Origin: Ambrosia x helenae
Taxonomy: Eukaryota; Streptophyta; Magnoliopsida; Asterales; Asteraceae
Direction: 5' to 3'
Length of the DNA: 64,000 bases
Assembly: GCA_030844895.1 (NCBI GenBank)
Contig: CM061223.1
Location: 14,209,994 to 14,273,993 of the forward strand
Numbering within the stretch: position 1 is the stretch's first letter; every line of letters begins with the position of its first letter. Shown in pieces: positions 1 to 10,974 of the stretch. A program made the position numbers and the translations under genes. The notes below the pieces were generated by a model, which did no database searches, was not told the origin of the DNA, and saw only the letters and a program-made list of their open reading frames with translations.

Positions 1-310
1 TATGTCGAAACGTGAGTTTATATCACTTATGTTTAAACATTAATTTATACCAACACGTACGGCAAAACGTAGACCAACCGAAAATGTACATAAAGTTAAT
101 TTTTTGTCAAAACGTGAATTTGTACCGGCAAATACACACCAATAACCACGTGAGAAAATGCATTTTTTTCCTTTTACATAAATTATGAAAATATGGTGGG
201 TAAATTTGAAAGTTACAACTCAATGGGGGTGAAAGTAATATTTTATAACGTTTTTAGAAAGTGTAAGGGTGTAATTGTCAATTTCTAACGTTAAGGGTGG
301 TATTTTTGTC
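1..310 (-). mobile_element. Helitron-family fragment
   Basis: The words TGTCGAAACGTGAGTTTATA and, further on, an antisense version of text such as CACCCTTA and TGACAAT match in reverse the internal text of the Helitron-like element at about 44.8-45.8 kb (TATAAATACACGTTTCGACA). No terminus is visible, so this is a fragment running off the left edge of the window. The assignment rests only on shared words. Confidence 0.4.
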
Positions 311-1162
311 TTTTATGGCCCACCAACCATTGTTTTTAAGAAACCGTATAACTAGTGGTTCCAAATTGTAAAATGTAAAATACGATGAAGTTAGACTTCT
401 TATAAGAAATAGTGCGCTTTCAGAGTCATTCTCGAGAACCCTTAACAAATTTTAGACCTGGGTAAAATAAAAAAATTAGGCCCAAAATTTTGATAAATGA
501 AGAATAATTAAAAAATGTGATCTTAGTGTTATAGACAAACCTTGAACTTGATACCTCTACATTATATTAAGGTGGTTTTTTCAACTACACTAACAAGATA
601 TTTATCTATAGATATACTAAAATACAACTTAATACGTATATAAAAAAATTCGGGCCCATTAGGAGACTGGGCCCGAGCCAAGTCGTAGCCCACCATGCCC
701 CCTATCTGGGTCACGCCTAGTGTGCTTGTTAAAATAATAAATAGTTTTTACCCCGAGAGTTTCCTGGGATAGAGAAATTTATTATAATCGATCCTAAATT
801 TGACCTATTACAATGAAAATGATATAGAAGCGAACATTAACGATGAAAATAAAATAAAAAAAAAACCTTACTAATGCTAACATAGCTGTACTAAAGTAAT
901 GATGAAAGTATTTTTCTTCAAAAAAAAACGACTTTATTTGAAATTAAGAACTTCTATCTCTTTTAACGTACTCAAGCAACTAGAACAACGAAATAAACAA
1001 TACAAATATACAATTATACAAAGTATCTGAAGTATTATTACAATTAAACCATGTGTATTATATGGGTTGAATAAAATATAATTTTATATATTAGATAATA
1101 AAAAAGTTATATCTTTAAAAACTCATGTATTATAAGGGTTAAATAAATATAATGTAGTTGAC
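311..1162. other. AT-rich gene-free stretch
   Basis: No open frame of useful length, no recognised element end and no RNA gene is visible here. The only structure is homopolymer-rich AT DNA and a short GC-rich patch near 650-720. Confidence 0.5.
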
Positions 1163-1165
1163 TAA

Positions 1166-1317
1166 GGGGCTGTTTGGTAGCCTCTTAACCATTCAGGTCT
1201 GAATCATTCAGCATTCAGACTATTTGTTTCAGCATCTAAATGGAATGATTAAGTGCTGAACCATTAAGCTAACAAGGGATGCTGAATGATTCAGCACTTA
1301 ATCAACCAAACAACCCC
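1166..1317. mobile_element. Tourist-like MITE, copy 1
   Basis: A 152-bp element begins GGGGCTGTTTGGTAGCC and ends CAACCAAACAACCCC, so its ends are inverted. It is flanked by TAA on both sides (1163-1165 and 1318-1320), the 3-bp duplication typical of PIF/Harbinger-mobilised Tourist-like MITEs. The body carries the palindromic word GCTGAATGATTCAGC. A related, longer copy lies at 15759-16041. No coding capacity. Confidence 0.8.
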
Positions 1318-1320
1318 TAA

Positions 1321-2036
1321 GATAAATAAACGTCAAGATACGTTTTTTTTAAATCAACTATGATGTAATATTAACATATTATAATCTTTGCCTTTTATTT
1401 ACTATTAGATTAGCAACTTGTGTATCACGCGGGTTATAATATTTTTTTTATTATTTTTAGGTTAGAAAAATTAATAATATACAATATTGGATCAATGAAA
1501 TATCTTACTTTTAGTTAATATTAGGTTAGTAACTTGTGTATCACGCATGTTATAACATTTTTTATTTATTATTAAGTTAGAATATTTAATATTGCATGAA
1601 GTTAGATCAATAAAATATTAAATGGTTATTAATAAACGGAAATACAAAATGAATTAGATAAGAAATAAATATTAATATATGAGAGATAAACGTGAAATTA
1701 TGATTTGATAATATTATTTCATACGATAGAAAAATAAGATAATTATAATATTATATAGTAAAATAATAATAAAGATAAAGATTATAAATTAATAAATATT
1801 AACTTGTATATCATCTATAATTAAGTAGAAAAAAAAAAGAGAAAACTTGACAATAGGTTCGACTTTTTCAATTCGGTTATTTCGGTTCGGTTTTTCACTA
1901 TATAATAAAAAAAATCTTTTTTTATTATATAGTGAAATAATATTAACTTATTATTTCGGTTTAGTTTTTTTAGTTAGGTATTTCGGTTACGGTTCGGTTA
2001 ATTCGATTTTCTGCTCACCTCTAAGGGTGAAAGGAG
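1321..2036. other. AT-rich stretch with a local duplication
   Basis: A direct duplication is visible: text around 1405-1465 (AACTTGTGTATCACGC, then TTATAA) recurs around 1512-1570. A 43-bp near-perfect palindrome at 1894-1936 starts TTCACTATATAATAAA. I see no gene. Confidence 0.5.
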
Positions 2037-2348
2037 CACTACTAGAAAATGTTTTTTCTTTCACTGATTTTAACCAATTATGGACTGCCACATCACTTAA
2101 CTGATTTACTTCATTAAAACACTTTTTTGTAGGCAGCACTCCACTGATTCTATTTTTTTTCATTTAAATACAAATACAAACTTTTTTTTTTAAATTCACA
2201 CAGTTTATAAATTTTATTACCAAACCGTCAGACCGTGTTTATTTCTCAACCGTCTCCACCCAACACGGTCAAAAAAATTTATTCCCATTAAAATCGATCT
2301 TATCTAACCGTCAGAGAAATTCAAATTTTAACATGCAATACGGTTGGT

Positions 2349-2360
2349 TTTTTTTATATA
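2349..2360 (+). promoter_or_regulatory. TATA box of the Myb/SANT-like gene
   Basis: TTTTTATATAAACG lies about 70 bp upstream of the ATG at 2424. A short A/C-rich leader follows, ending CCTTCAAAATGAC. Spacing and composition fit a plant core promoter. Confidence 0.5.
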
Positions 2361-2423
2361 AACGACGGTGGTGAAAACACACTTGAACATCAACAATAAC
2401 ACCCACACCTTCAAACCTTCAAA

Positions 2424-2789
2424 ATGACTCGCTGGACCGAAAACGAAGAAATGGCTTTGGTTGTGTGCGTTAAGGACGCACAAAATGACCCATCGTTGCA
2501 ACACCAACCCCGTAGGGGCTCAGGGGGCTCAGGAGGTCGCCAAACAAGCTTTTGGGGCCGTTTCTTGGCTGGCTTCAAACAACAAGTAGGCGAAAATGAC
2601 CGCACAATTGAGAGCCTACAGAGAAAATGGACCGATCTAAACAACAAATGCGATCGGTGGACCACCTACTATGAGCGCACCATGAGGCAGCACCCAGGCA
2701 TTGTGCCGGAGTTGGCTGTGGAGTTGACCCAGGTGAACTATGCGACTCATTACCACGACAACTTTGAACATTCACTAGTACAAAAGTGA
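2424..2789 (+). pseudogene. Myb/SANT-like protein, 3' end interrupted by CACTA
   Basis: The open frame gives 121 residues. It begins MTRWTENEEMALVVC, the start of a Myb/SANT-like (trihelix-type) helix, followed by a Gly/Ser-rich insert, FWGRFLAGF and the SLQRKW motif. This W...E..ALV...FW...R...SL..KW pattern is the one found in plant proteins often named glutathione S-transferase T3-like and in the DNA-binding ORF of PIF/Harbinger transposons. The start is chosen because it follows a TATA box and leader and the domain begins immediately. The genuine sequence stops at residue ~116 (FEH); the last five residues are CACTA terminus. The original 3' end lies at 6369-6399 and would add about ten residues before a TAA. 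Role inferred: DNA binding. It may be transposon-derived rather than a host gene. Confidence 0.65.
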
Positions 2790-3481
2790 ACAAAAGATGC
2801 ATTTGGCAAAAGCTATAAGATGCGGTTCACCACCTTAACCGCACCTTATAGCCTTATTCAAAAAATATGTGACACCAAAAGATGCGATTCATATTAAAAC
2901 CGCATCTTAAAGCTTATTTAAAAAAGTAAATGTCACTAAAAGATGCGGTTCCTTTCACACCGCATCTTATACCTTATTTTAAAATCATATACATATTATA
3001 AGATGCGGTTTTAACAACCACATCTCTTGTACCTTAATAAAAAAACTATAAGGTGTGGTTTCAATAACCGCATCTCTTACTCTATCTCATATAGTTTTTT
3101 TTTTTTGTATAATATATTTGTGTATAATAATAAGACATGTTTATACCTTTGTGTGTATATATGTTTGGAAATGATAATTTGTAAACTCATTTGAGTTGAA
3201 AAAACCTTCAAAACACTTCAAAAACACTAGGTTACACACCACATTTAAAAATAAAAAAATATGACAAGTAATATATGTAGATACATATTCATATATGTGT
3301 CTGTAGCTTCCGGGTCAGTCTAATTTAGTTTGTCGTTAGTTGTTTGAGCGACATTCGCATGGTCGTATATGCGAATGAGTCAGAATAAGACTCATTCGCA
3401 TGTTGAAATGTTAGAATACAGACATTCACACCTTTGATGGTGCGAATGGGTCTTATCTATATATAGGTGGTTTGAGATAGA

Positions 3482-3751
3482 TGTAACATCCCGCCTCTAA
3501 TATCATCCAATATTGTCTGCTTTGCCCACTAGAAGCTTACGGATTTGTTTTTGGTTGCACGGGTGAAAACTTCCCAGGAGGTCACCCATCCTAGTACTAC
3601 TCCCACCTGAGCATGCTTAACTGTGGAGTTTTCATGTGCTCCACATCCAACTAAGCCCAAAACGCGTTGGTGATTTAAGAGGCATGACATTACTTATGAA
3701 CCAAGATCTATCTTGTCCACGGACGATGTGGGATATGCCTAGGGTGTTATA
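3482..3751 (-). repeat. Cassandra LTR (3' LTR in element sense)
   Basis: 270 bp, with the 5S-like segment at about 3565-3690 on the reverse strand. It differs from its partner by scattered substitutions, so the insertion is not very recent. Confidence 0.85.
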
Positions 3752-3833
3752 ATCACCCCCTAGGGACTCATCGTCCTCGATGAGGTTTGCCCCCACCATC
3801 CCGAATGACACAGGAGTGGCTCTGATACTATTT

Positions 3834-4103
3834 TGTAACAGCCCGCCTCTAATATCATCTAATATTGTCCACTTTGTCCACTAGAAGCTCACGGATTTGT
3901 TTTTGGTTGCCCGGGTGAAAACTTCCCAGGAGGTCACCCATCCTAGTACTATTCCCACCTGAGCACGCTTAACTGTGGAATTTTTATGTGCTCCACAGCC
4001 AACTAAGCCCAAAACGCGTTAGTGATTTAAGAGGCAGGACATTACTTATGAACAACGATCTCTACTGTCCACAGACGATGTGGGATATGCCTAGGGTGTT
4101 ACA
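3834..4103 (-). repeat. Cassandra LTR (5' LTR in element sense)
   Basis: 270 bp, intact TG...CA ends, with the second 5S rRNA-like segment at about 3917-4040 on the reverse strand. The 5S internal promoter elements are presumed to drive Pol III transcription, as known for Cassandra. Confidence 0.85.
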
Positions 4104-4368
4104 ATAGAGTTTGGGGTAGTTTGTCATTTGAAACTGTCAAGTTTGAGCGCCAATACTCTGTTCAAATACCTAGATCAGTCTATTTATCATAAGCGAGTAT
4201 GTAAACATTATTGAAAGTTTCAATGATTATGATAAAGGTTGAAAATGAAATCATGTGCGTGATTGTTTAGTTTTATATCATTTTGCTAGATCGAGAGGGA
4301 TTCCGCACCTTACAGTTTACATATTGTGAGATTACGTGGTGATTTGAGAGATATATATCCTATAAAGT

Positions 4369-4380
4369 GGTATCAGAGCT
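4369..4380 (+). other. fossil tRNA-Met primer-binding site
   Basis: TGGTATCAGAGCTGTGTGC matches the complement of the initiator tRNA-Met 3' end. The preceding ~200 bp may be the tail of a decayed LTR. No LTR partner or coding region is recognisable. Confidence 0.35.
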
Positions 4381-4481
4381 GTGTGCTCAATCTCACAATT
4401 GCAAATTAATGTTAGTTTGTTTTAGATTAGGTGTTACCATTGAAGTTGTATATTGTTTTAGGTTAGGTATTAATATTAGAG

Positions 4482-4538
4482 GAGTTAACAGCCATTTTCG
4501 TCCCTGAGGTTTGATTAAATTTGCTGCTTCAGTCTAAA

Positions 4539-4570
<32 letters not shown>

Positions 4571-5843
4571 CTTTTGCAATGGAACACTTGAGCCTGTGCT
4601 ATTTCCGTCAATTTCACTAACTTAGTTAAAAAATGACGTTAAGTCAGGGGCAATTTTGTCCTTTTGCCTACATTTTAAAATTTTAATAAAAAAAATATTT
4701 TTATTTTTCCTAAATAAAATTAACCCTTACCCCACTCCCATTCTTTCTCTCTCTGTGTTCAGCAGCACATCCCTATCCTCATCATCAATCACCTCTTCCT
4801 CCCTCACCCTAAAACTCACTGCCATCTCATCCACCACTCCTGCAAACCAACCACCATATGTTGAAATAATAATAATAATACTACTACCTGAATTGACCAC
4901 CACCATACCTCAACCCTCTCCCTCACCCTAAAACCCACCGTCTTCCTCCTCCCTCACCTTGAAACCCACAACCGTACCTCAATCCTCCACTACAGTACCT
5001 CAGCTTCCGGTTCGCAGATTGAAGACGTGAGTTTCTCTCTACATCTGTAAATCAAAACGGGAACCCCCACCTCCCTCACCACCACCGCCTCCCATATCTC
5101 AACCACCTCTCTCCCTGAAACCCCTCCCTCTCCCACATCTCAACCTCTCCATGAAACCACATTTTAACAACCCCTCTGTTTTGTTCTATCTATTAATTCT
5201 GCAGTTGTTGATGTGAACAACCAAACATGCATCTCTTTCCAACACCTTCTTCATCATTATCCTTTTACTGCTTACCTTTTCACTACGAATTGAAAACCTC
5301 CCATTCTATTAGCCATTATCCACTACCATAGCCCACCACTAAACCAGATAAGAACGATGTGTTCATCTCGGTCTTTCCTTCTGTTTCTCCCTACAACGTC
5401 TGCAGGAGCAGCTTTTGAAGTTCAATCACATCACCGTTCGTTTGCCTTCCTTCTTTGTACCTCAACCTTCTTCACTCATAGCTAAGGATCTAAAGGTTCA
5501 ATCTAACAGGTGATGCCAATTATATATGAGAATTGTAATCTAGGGTTCACATTTGAGTGGGTTTAATAATTAAGGTTTCATTTAAAATGGGAAAAATGAA
5601 TAGAAACATATTATTGATTAAAATAATCATAATAGATGAAAGGTCCAAATTGCCTATCATTTAACTAGGCAAAATGACAAGGTTACCCCTGACTTAACGT
5701 CAGTTTTTAATTGAGTTGGTGAAATGGACAAAAATAGTACCAAAATCCAAAACTCATGTGTTCCATTGGAAAAAAAAAAGAACTTTTTTGGACTCAAGTA
5801 GCAAACTGGACCAAACCTTAGGGACAAAATTGGCAGTTAACTC
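4482..5843. mobile_element. Mutator-like TIR element
   Basis: The 9-bp duplication ATATTAGAG flanks the element (4473-4481 and 5844-5852). The ends are long inverted repeats of about 180-190 bp. The left starts GAGTTAACAGCCATTTTCGT and the right, reverse-complemented, starts GAGTTAACTGCCAATTTTGT. Both contain a homopolymer run and a TGACGTTAAGTCAGGGG word. The interior (about 4720-5520) is C/T-rich and leader-like with possible splice-donor text (GTGAGTTTCTCTC), so a captured host 5' region (Pack-MULE) is possible but unproven. No transposase ORF. Confidence 0.75.
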
Positions 5844-6010
5844 ATATTAGAGTTATACATTATTTTAGGTTAGATGTTAATATTAGAATTATACTGTTTA
5901 AGGTTAAGTGTTAACAACAGAGTTATACACCATTTTAGGTTAGGTGTTAACATTGAGTTATAGATTGCTAATTGTTTTAGGTTATGTGATAATGTAATTA
6001 ACGAGGAGGA
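5844..6010. repeat. GAGTTATAC/TTTTAGGTTAGG minisatellite
   Basis: Imperfect repeats of about 40-50 bp with the core GAGTTATACA...TTTTAGGTTAGGTGTTAA occur here, and also just before the Mutator-like element (about 4415-4480). A very similar array is seen in the Helitron at about 33680-33880. Confidence 0.6.
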
Positions 6011-6712
6011 ATACAACCACTTTGATGATCTACCACCATTTTCGGTTGGTATTGAACCGGGTGTTATGAAAGGGCCTTGGTTGATGATATGGTAATCATT
6101 ATTTAGTTGTTATTACTTTTTATTTATCTAAATTTATATAATAACAAATGTAATTAATTAATATTATAAATAATTTAAAAAATATATAGATATAACAACA
6201 AACGTTCTAAACAAGCTTATATTTATATTATTTTTATTTAATATATTAACTAATAAACACTAAACAAGCTGAGCTCGAGCTTTGATGCTTGGCTATAAGA
6301 TGCGGGTCTAAAACCGCATCTTTTAGCTTAAATCACCGCATCTTTTGGTCTTTTGTGTACTAGTGATTTCCAGGTCTGGCAACTCAAGCGTCAACTCTAA
6401 GCTTTATCTTCTATATTTTTATGTATTTTTATTTATGTTTAATATTAATAAATATTGTCTTATGTTTGTTATTTACTTTTGGTTTTATTTATTTTAAACA
6501 AACGATTTAAGTAAAAAAAAATAAACAAAATGTTGCTTTAAAATGGTTATAAATAAATAAAAAAGGAATTAAAGTAAATTAAAAAATAAAAAATACACGG
6601 TTACCAGCCCGTTAACTACAACCAAAAAACGGTTCACGGGACCCCTACCAGCACGGATGGCGACGGTGTTACCGTGCTGGTAGTAAGGTACCCGTGCCCA
6701 ATTCTAGTAGCG

Positions 6713-7706
6713 CCCCGGCCCCTAATGAATGCACTAGTGATAGTGTTGCCAGATGTATCATTCCCTAACACGATCCAAGATGAATAATGAATTGGCTGGT
6801 AGCGAATCCTAACATGTCATTTAGCAATTCGCCTGCCATGGTATAGCGTCTTTCAAAATTTATACAATGGATCAAGAGTGACACAATTAAAAATTTTGAA
6901 ACTCCATAAAATGTGACATGTGGTTAGAATAAACTTGACAATAGGATATATCAATGTAACATTGAACGAATGCCTCAGAGAAATAATTGCTTTATTGAAC
7001 TTATCATTATTACATCAACTATTTTTTAGAATAAAATAAAATACCAGGCCATGATTTGTCTTGAGCAGCTTTTCCCTTTATTTCTGGCCCTCAGCTATGC
7101 AATGCAAGCCACTCTTTGTGCCAAATGTCGTTCAAGCTTTAAACTAAAATCATAAAATGCTTGAACTGCCAATATTGATAGTTGACTTTTGTTGAATGGC
7201 TAATAAAGAGGATGATACGTGTGAAAAAGATAGTATCACAACATGTGGTATGTATGAGGTGTCTGCTTACACTCAATATTGATCTTCTTTGTTGATGAGT
7301 AGGGCTCCCCACTAGCTATTGTTGCAAATGGTACAACCAGTTAAACTCAAACCGTTCCGGTTAAAAATAAACTCATCAGTTCAAGTGATTAGAAGAAAAT
7401 GTGTGATGATCAAAGCAAAATCGATGGAAGCCACCACTGATCGAATTGTTTAACTAATTAGTCAATCTTGATTGTTCAAGATGCTATATCGGCGAACTAA
7501 GAAGTCAAGGGGTGAAACGGTTCACATGTGAAAGAAATCTAAAGTGGAAGGGCTATACGAAAGAAAGGCGAAGGTTGAAGGGTGGTTAATGGTAATTGTC
7601 GGTGAATTGTCGGGAAATATTTAGGAGATAATTATTAGTAAATGTATGTGTAAGGGGAGGCCTACAGGGCTTCATAAGGTTTTATAGGATTAAAATATTA
7701 ATAAAA
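6713..7706. other. gene-free stretch
   Basis: No long frame, RNA gene or element terminus is recognisable between the right edge of the CACTA complex and the first Helitron end. Confidence 0.5.
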
Positions 7707-8756
7707 CTAGCTGATTACCCTGGGAGGGTCCCGGGGTTGAAAAATCTAATTTTACGTGATAACCTATTGCAAATAGCTCAAGTTAACTAACCACAAAATC
7801 TCTCAATCATAACATGTTCATAGTATTCTAATCAGTAATAACTCATATTCCCTAATCTAAAACCTAATCAGTAATCATCTAAAGAATCATTTATGTAAGC
7901 TGCAACTATTCAAAAACTTATCACATCTCTCTAATTTCTCACATTCTAATGGCTCTTATAATTCCTAACCTAATCAACTAAACAAACACTTAAGTTGAAA
8001 GTTGTAACCATTACATCTCATTATGCCACGTGACATAATCAAGAGATGGTTGAAGCCACCATTGAACGCCATGTCAGCAACTATCAATTCTTCCCGGTAG
8101 CGTCCCGGGGTTGAAAAATATAACCATTCTAATAATACTAATACTAATAGTGATAATTATTACTCTTGTAATTAATAATTAAATAAATAAAAAAATAACT
8201 TTGCTATAAGCTGACACCATGTGTTGCAGTGTTGCGCGATTCTTTGTTCTAGCTTCTCTTGATGAAGTATACCTAGTAAAATTCTAATGATAACATGGCG
8301 ATTGGGCTGATTTTCAATATCGTAGATAAGAATCTGGTTTAAAAGAAAAAACATGATTAATGAATAACATGAACAGTTTGTGTTTTTTTTTCCTGTATGA
8401 ACGAAACCTCACAAAAAAATAGTCGATTTTTTCTCCGTTTTTTATATAGCACTATGGTACTCGTTGAAAAGATAATAAAACGCTCGTTAATTTGGTGTGA
8501 TTTTTTTCTTTAAAAAATCCCGTATATAAAAGATATAAACGTTTAAAAATTATGGGAGGAAATATGAGGGAGGAAATTTTAAATTTATTTTTAAATTATT
8601 TTTTCCTAAAATAACTCAATTTAATTAAAAAATGAAATAATTCAAAAACACTAAAGTCTTTCAATTATGATGCCACGTGACAGTTTAATGGAGAGGTTGA
8701 AGGCACCATTGCACGCCACGTCAGCAATGTTCAATTCTTTTATATATATTAATAGA
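7707..8756 (-). mobile_element. reverse-strand Helitrons (two in tandem)
   Basis: On the reverse strand the 3' terminus is a GC-rich hairpin (CCCGGGACCCTCCCAGGG) followed by ..AGCTAG and a T, matching the Helitron hairpin plus CTRR|T rule. The 5' terminus at 8756 reads A|TCTATTAATATATATAAAAG. A second internal hairpin end near 8095-8110 (CCCGGGACGCTACCGGG on the reverse strand) shows that two copies lie head to tail. The body shares ACGAGTACCATAGTGCTATA and GTTTTATTATCTTTC text with every other Helitron in the window. No Rep/helicase ORF. Confidence 0.7.
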
Positions 8757-8826
8757 TAATAGATTAATAGATAATAGATGAGATAAGAGGCTTTATGTAA
8801 ATAGGTGTGTAATGGGTGAGTGGTTT

Positions 8827-8948
8827 GCCATTGGGGTGGTGGCCCAATGGTAGAAGCAAAACTTTTAGGAACACCTAAGGGGAGGTCATGGGTTCAAGTC
8901 CCACAAGGAGTGAAATTTGCCGTTCAAAATAAAAAAAAAAAAAAAAAG
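8827..8948 (+). mobile_element. tRNA-derived SINE 1
   Basis: A 122-bp element has Pol III box A (TGGCCCAATGG, 8840-8850) and box B (GGTTCAAGTCC, 8891-8901) at normal spacing. It ends GCCGTTCAAAATA followed by a poly(A) run. The 14-bp duplication TGGGTGAGTGGTTT flanks it (8813-8826 and 8949-8962). The perfect duplication indicates a fairly young insertion. Mobilisation by a LINE is expected. Confidence 0.85.
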
Positions 8949-9069
8949 TGGGTGAGTGGTTTATAGGGCTCCATAAGAATTAAAATATTATTATTTGATT
9001 TGATTGGGTATAGAAGAATGGGGTGTTGAAATTGATTAAAAATAATATTATAAAATTGGTTTTCTTTTG

Positions 9070-9200
9070 GATGGAGCATGTTATCATCATAAAGCCCTTC
9101 CCCATGGAGCCCCTATAAAGCCCAAGGGGACCGTGTAGAGGGCTTTATGAGGCGCTATAATTCTCCATAGAGCCCCCTATAGCGCCAACTATGCATGCCC
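9070..9200. repeat. possible small TIR element
   Basis: GGAGCATGTTATCATC on the left and ...GCGCCAACTATGCATGCCC on the right form loosely inverted ends. The interior has AAAGCCC/GGGCTTT words. No clear target duplication. Confidence 0.25.
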
Positions 9201-9204
9201 TAAT

Positions 9205-9520
9205 TAGTTTATTGTTTATCACCTTGTCATGAATTTGAGTTAGATTAGAAATAATAGAGTTGGATTGTTTTCCAAATTATTAATTTCTTATTAATACATA
9301 AATAGAGGTGTAGGATCATTGTATTATTTGTGGTTTTGATTAATGAGAAATAACTTTGTGTCATTTAATCTTTCTCTCGTTTTTTTCCCTTTCTTGTGTA
9401 TGGTCTTTATCTGGTGATTGATCTAATTGGCTTCAACATGAACCGTTGAGCTCCCAAGGCTATTGATTTAATATGTTGTATCAGGACATTGGTCTAGCAG
9501 ACAACATCACATTGACGTTT
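9205..9520 (+). mobile_element. possible LTR remnant
   Basis: AT-rich text with TTAATACATAAATAGAGG (TATA-like), then GTTTTGATTAATGAGAAATAAC, then TATCAGGACATTGG resembles the end of a Copia-type LTR and a degenerate primer-binding site. No second LTR or coding region is present. Low confidence. Confidence 0.3.
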
Positions 9521-10084
9521 ATGTATGAGTGTGTGCGTGACAATATATATACATATACATATATCTTAAAATACAACTCTTTGATACAAGAAAATAATTT
9601 TACCATGATTTTAAGACATATAAAAAAGTTTAGCGTATTAAAATAAGGGTGAAATTACCGTTCATTATTCTACTTAGCCATAAGACTTGAGAGTTTATAA
9701 AGTTGGAACTCTCAAACAAATTTTGTCCCACATTGTTTGTCTGAAGAAACATTGCGATTTGCGAAAGATCCTTATAATAAAGAAGGGTAACTCAACAAAG
9801 TTTCTTAGCAGTTTTTTAGTTAGGTCGGTTCAAAACAGAACATAACCGTACGGAAAATTTATCTTTTATAGTTATGGTTATGGTTATGGCTTAATCGAAT
9901 TAAACTGCCCTGTAATATGCACAAGTTTATTTCACAACCTTTAATATATTGATAACTAAAAAATGTCGTAAAAGTATATCTTAATACACCATCGCATTGA
10001 AGTTTCATGATCACATATATAATTCTAAATAAGCATAATTTAAAAAAAAAGAAGAAGTAAATATAATAACACTAAGGTACTCAC

Positions 10085-10255
10085 TATGAAGATGGACGTC
10101 GTTTGTCGATTCCAATCATTTGAGCATCTTTTATTGTTTTAGTGCATGTTTTGTGCTTTGTTTGCTTATGAATAATAAGATAAAATAAAACGAGTATGAA
10201 ATAGACTAGATAGGAGTACGTTTCAGTTACGTAGGGCATTCTTCTCAAATTTAAT
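10085..10255. repeat. dispersed repeat, copy 1
   Basis: About 170 bp with GATTCCAATCATTTGAGCATC, TGCATGTTNTGTGCTTTG and TACGTAGGGCATTCT-like words. Related copies are at 11695-11895 and 39730-39945. Copies 1 and 2 flank the hAT transposase remains in direct orientation. Nature unknown. Confidence 0.6.
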
Positions 10256-10974
10256 TGTAGCTATTTTTTTTTACATATATGACTAGTAGTCAATTAACTT
10301 ATCAAGTGGGTGTATGAGTTTGCCACTCCAAGTGGTACGGGTTCTTGTCTCGTTGTGAACATTGGTGTAAAGTTCATGGCCGGCCTTTGGGTAGGCTGGG
10401 GACAAGGCCGGTCCTAGGAGGGTGTGGGGAGGACTCCCGGTCCGGGCCCAATTTTTAAAGAGGCATTTTAAGCGGCGATGCAAGTCAAATTTTAATATAC
10501 AGTAGTATTACAAAACAGTAGTTGTCTCACGCTTTTGTCTCACGCTTTTGTACATGATGTAAGTCAAATTCATTTTATTAAAAAACTTTTGAAGTGTAGA
10601 CATAAAATAATGGCCCTTCAAATTATTATAGACTTTTAAGAAATGGTGTTTTTTTACGAACCAATTAGCCAAACATATTAATTTTTATATATTTTACGAG
10701 ACTTTCAGTTCTATATCCGGTTCGACCGGTCCGACTAGGGAACTGGTAAGGACACCGGTTCAACGTCCGCTTCAGGTATGAAAACATTGTTTAAAAGACC
10801 TAAGGTAAGGGGCACATATTTCACAGCTCGGCCCGAACACCTGAATTTTCAGGGCCGGCCCTGGCTGGGGAGGCCAACCGGTCAAGGCCCTGAAACATCG
10901 AAGGCACAAAATAATCTACTAAACACAGCTTTTAAATTATAACATAACCCAAATAATAGTAACCATAAAAAGAT

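Larger units (their letters stand above)
3482..4103 (-). mobile_element. Cassandra-type TRIM retrotransposon
   Basis: Two 270-bp direct repeats (3482-3751 and 3834-4103) begin TGTAACA and end TGTTATA or TGTTACA. They enclose only 82 bp. The 5-bp duplication ATAGA flanks the unit (3477-3481, 4104-4108). On the reverse strand the right-hand LTR is followed by TATCAGAGCC, complementary to initiator tRNA-Met, and the left-hand LTR is preceded by the purine run CCCTAGGGGGTGA. Each LTR carries 5S rRNA-like sequence on the reverse strand, including GGATGGGTGACCTCCTGGGA. This combination defines Cassandra. It has no coding capacity and must borrow proteins. The 3' LTR has lost its final CA (now TA). 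Confidence 0.9.
2773..6365. mobile_element. CACTA (En/Spm-type) non-autonomous transposon
   Basis: The left end reads CACTAGTACAAAAG and the right end reads TTTTGTGTACTAGTG, with the 3-bp target duplication ATT on each side (2770-2772 and 6366-6368). Subterminal repeats of AAGATGCGGTT and AACCGCATCTT, often as inverted pairs, fill 2800-3080 and recur at 6293-6352. These would be transposase-binding sites. No transposase ORF remains. The interior holds a Cassandra TRIM (3482-4103), a Mutator-like element (4482-5843), a fossil primer-binding site and a minisatellite, so it has been a target for later insertions. It sits in the last codons of the Myb/SANT-like gene. Confidence 0.88.
2037..6712. 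mobile_element. possible outer CACTA-like element
   Basis: The left edge reads CACTACTAGAAAATG and the right edge reads ATTCTAGTAGCG, which would be a CACTA end with one changed base. Just inside the right edge is a perfect 12-bp stem (CTACCAGCACGG paired with CCGTGCTGGTAG), as in CACTA subterminal regions. The flanking triplets (GAG and CCC) do not match, so no target duplication supports it. If real, the Myb/SANT-like gene at 2424 would be its cargo. Weak call. Confidence 0.3.

Noticed and set aside
3565..4040. 5S rRNA genes on the reverse strand
   Set aside because: The 5S-like segments are diverged and lie in the LTRs of a Cassandra TRIM, not in a 5S gene array.
8827..8905. A tRNA gene (box A and box B present)
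   Set aside because: No cloverleaf or acceptor stem. Poly(A) and target duplication identify a SINE.
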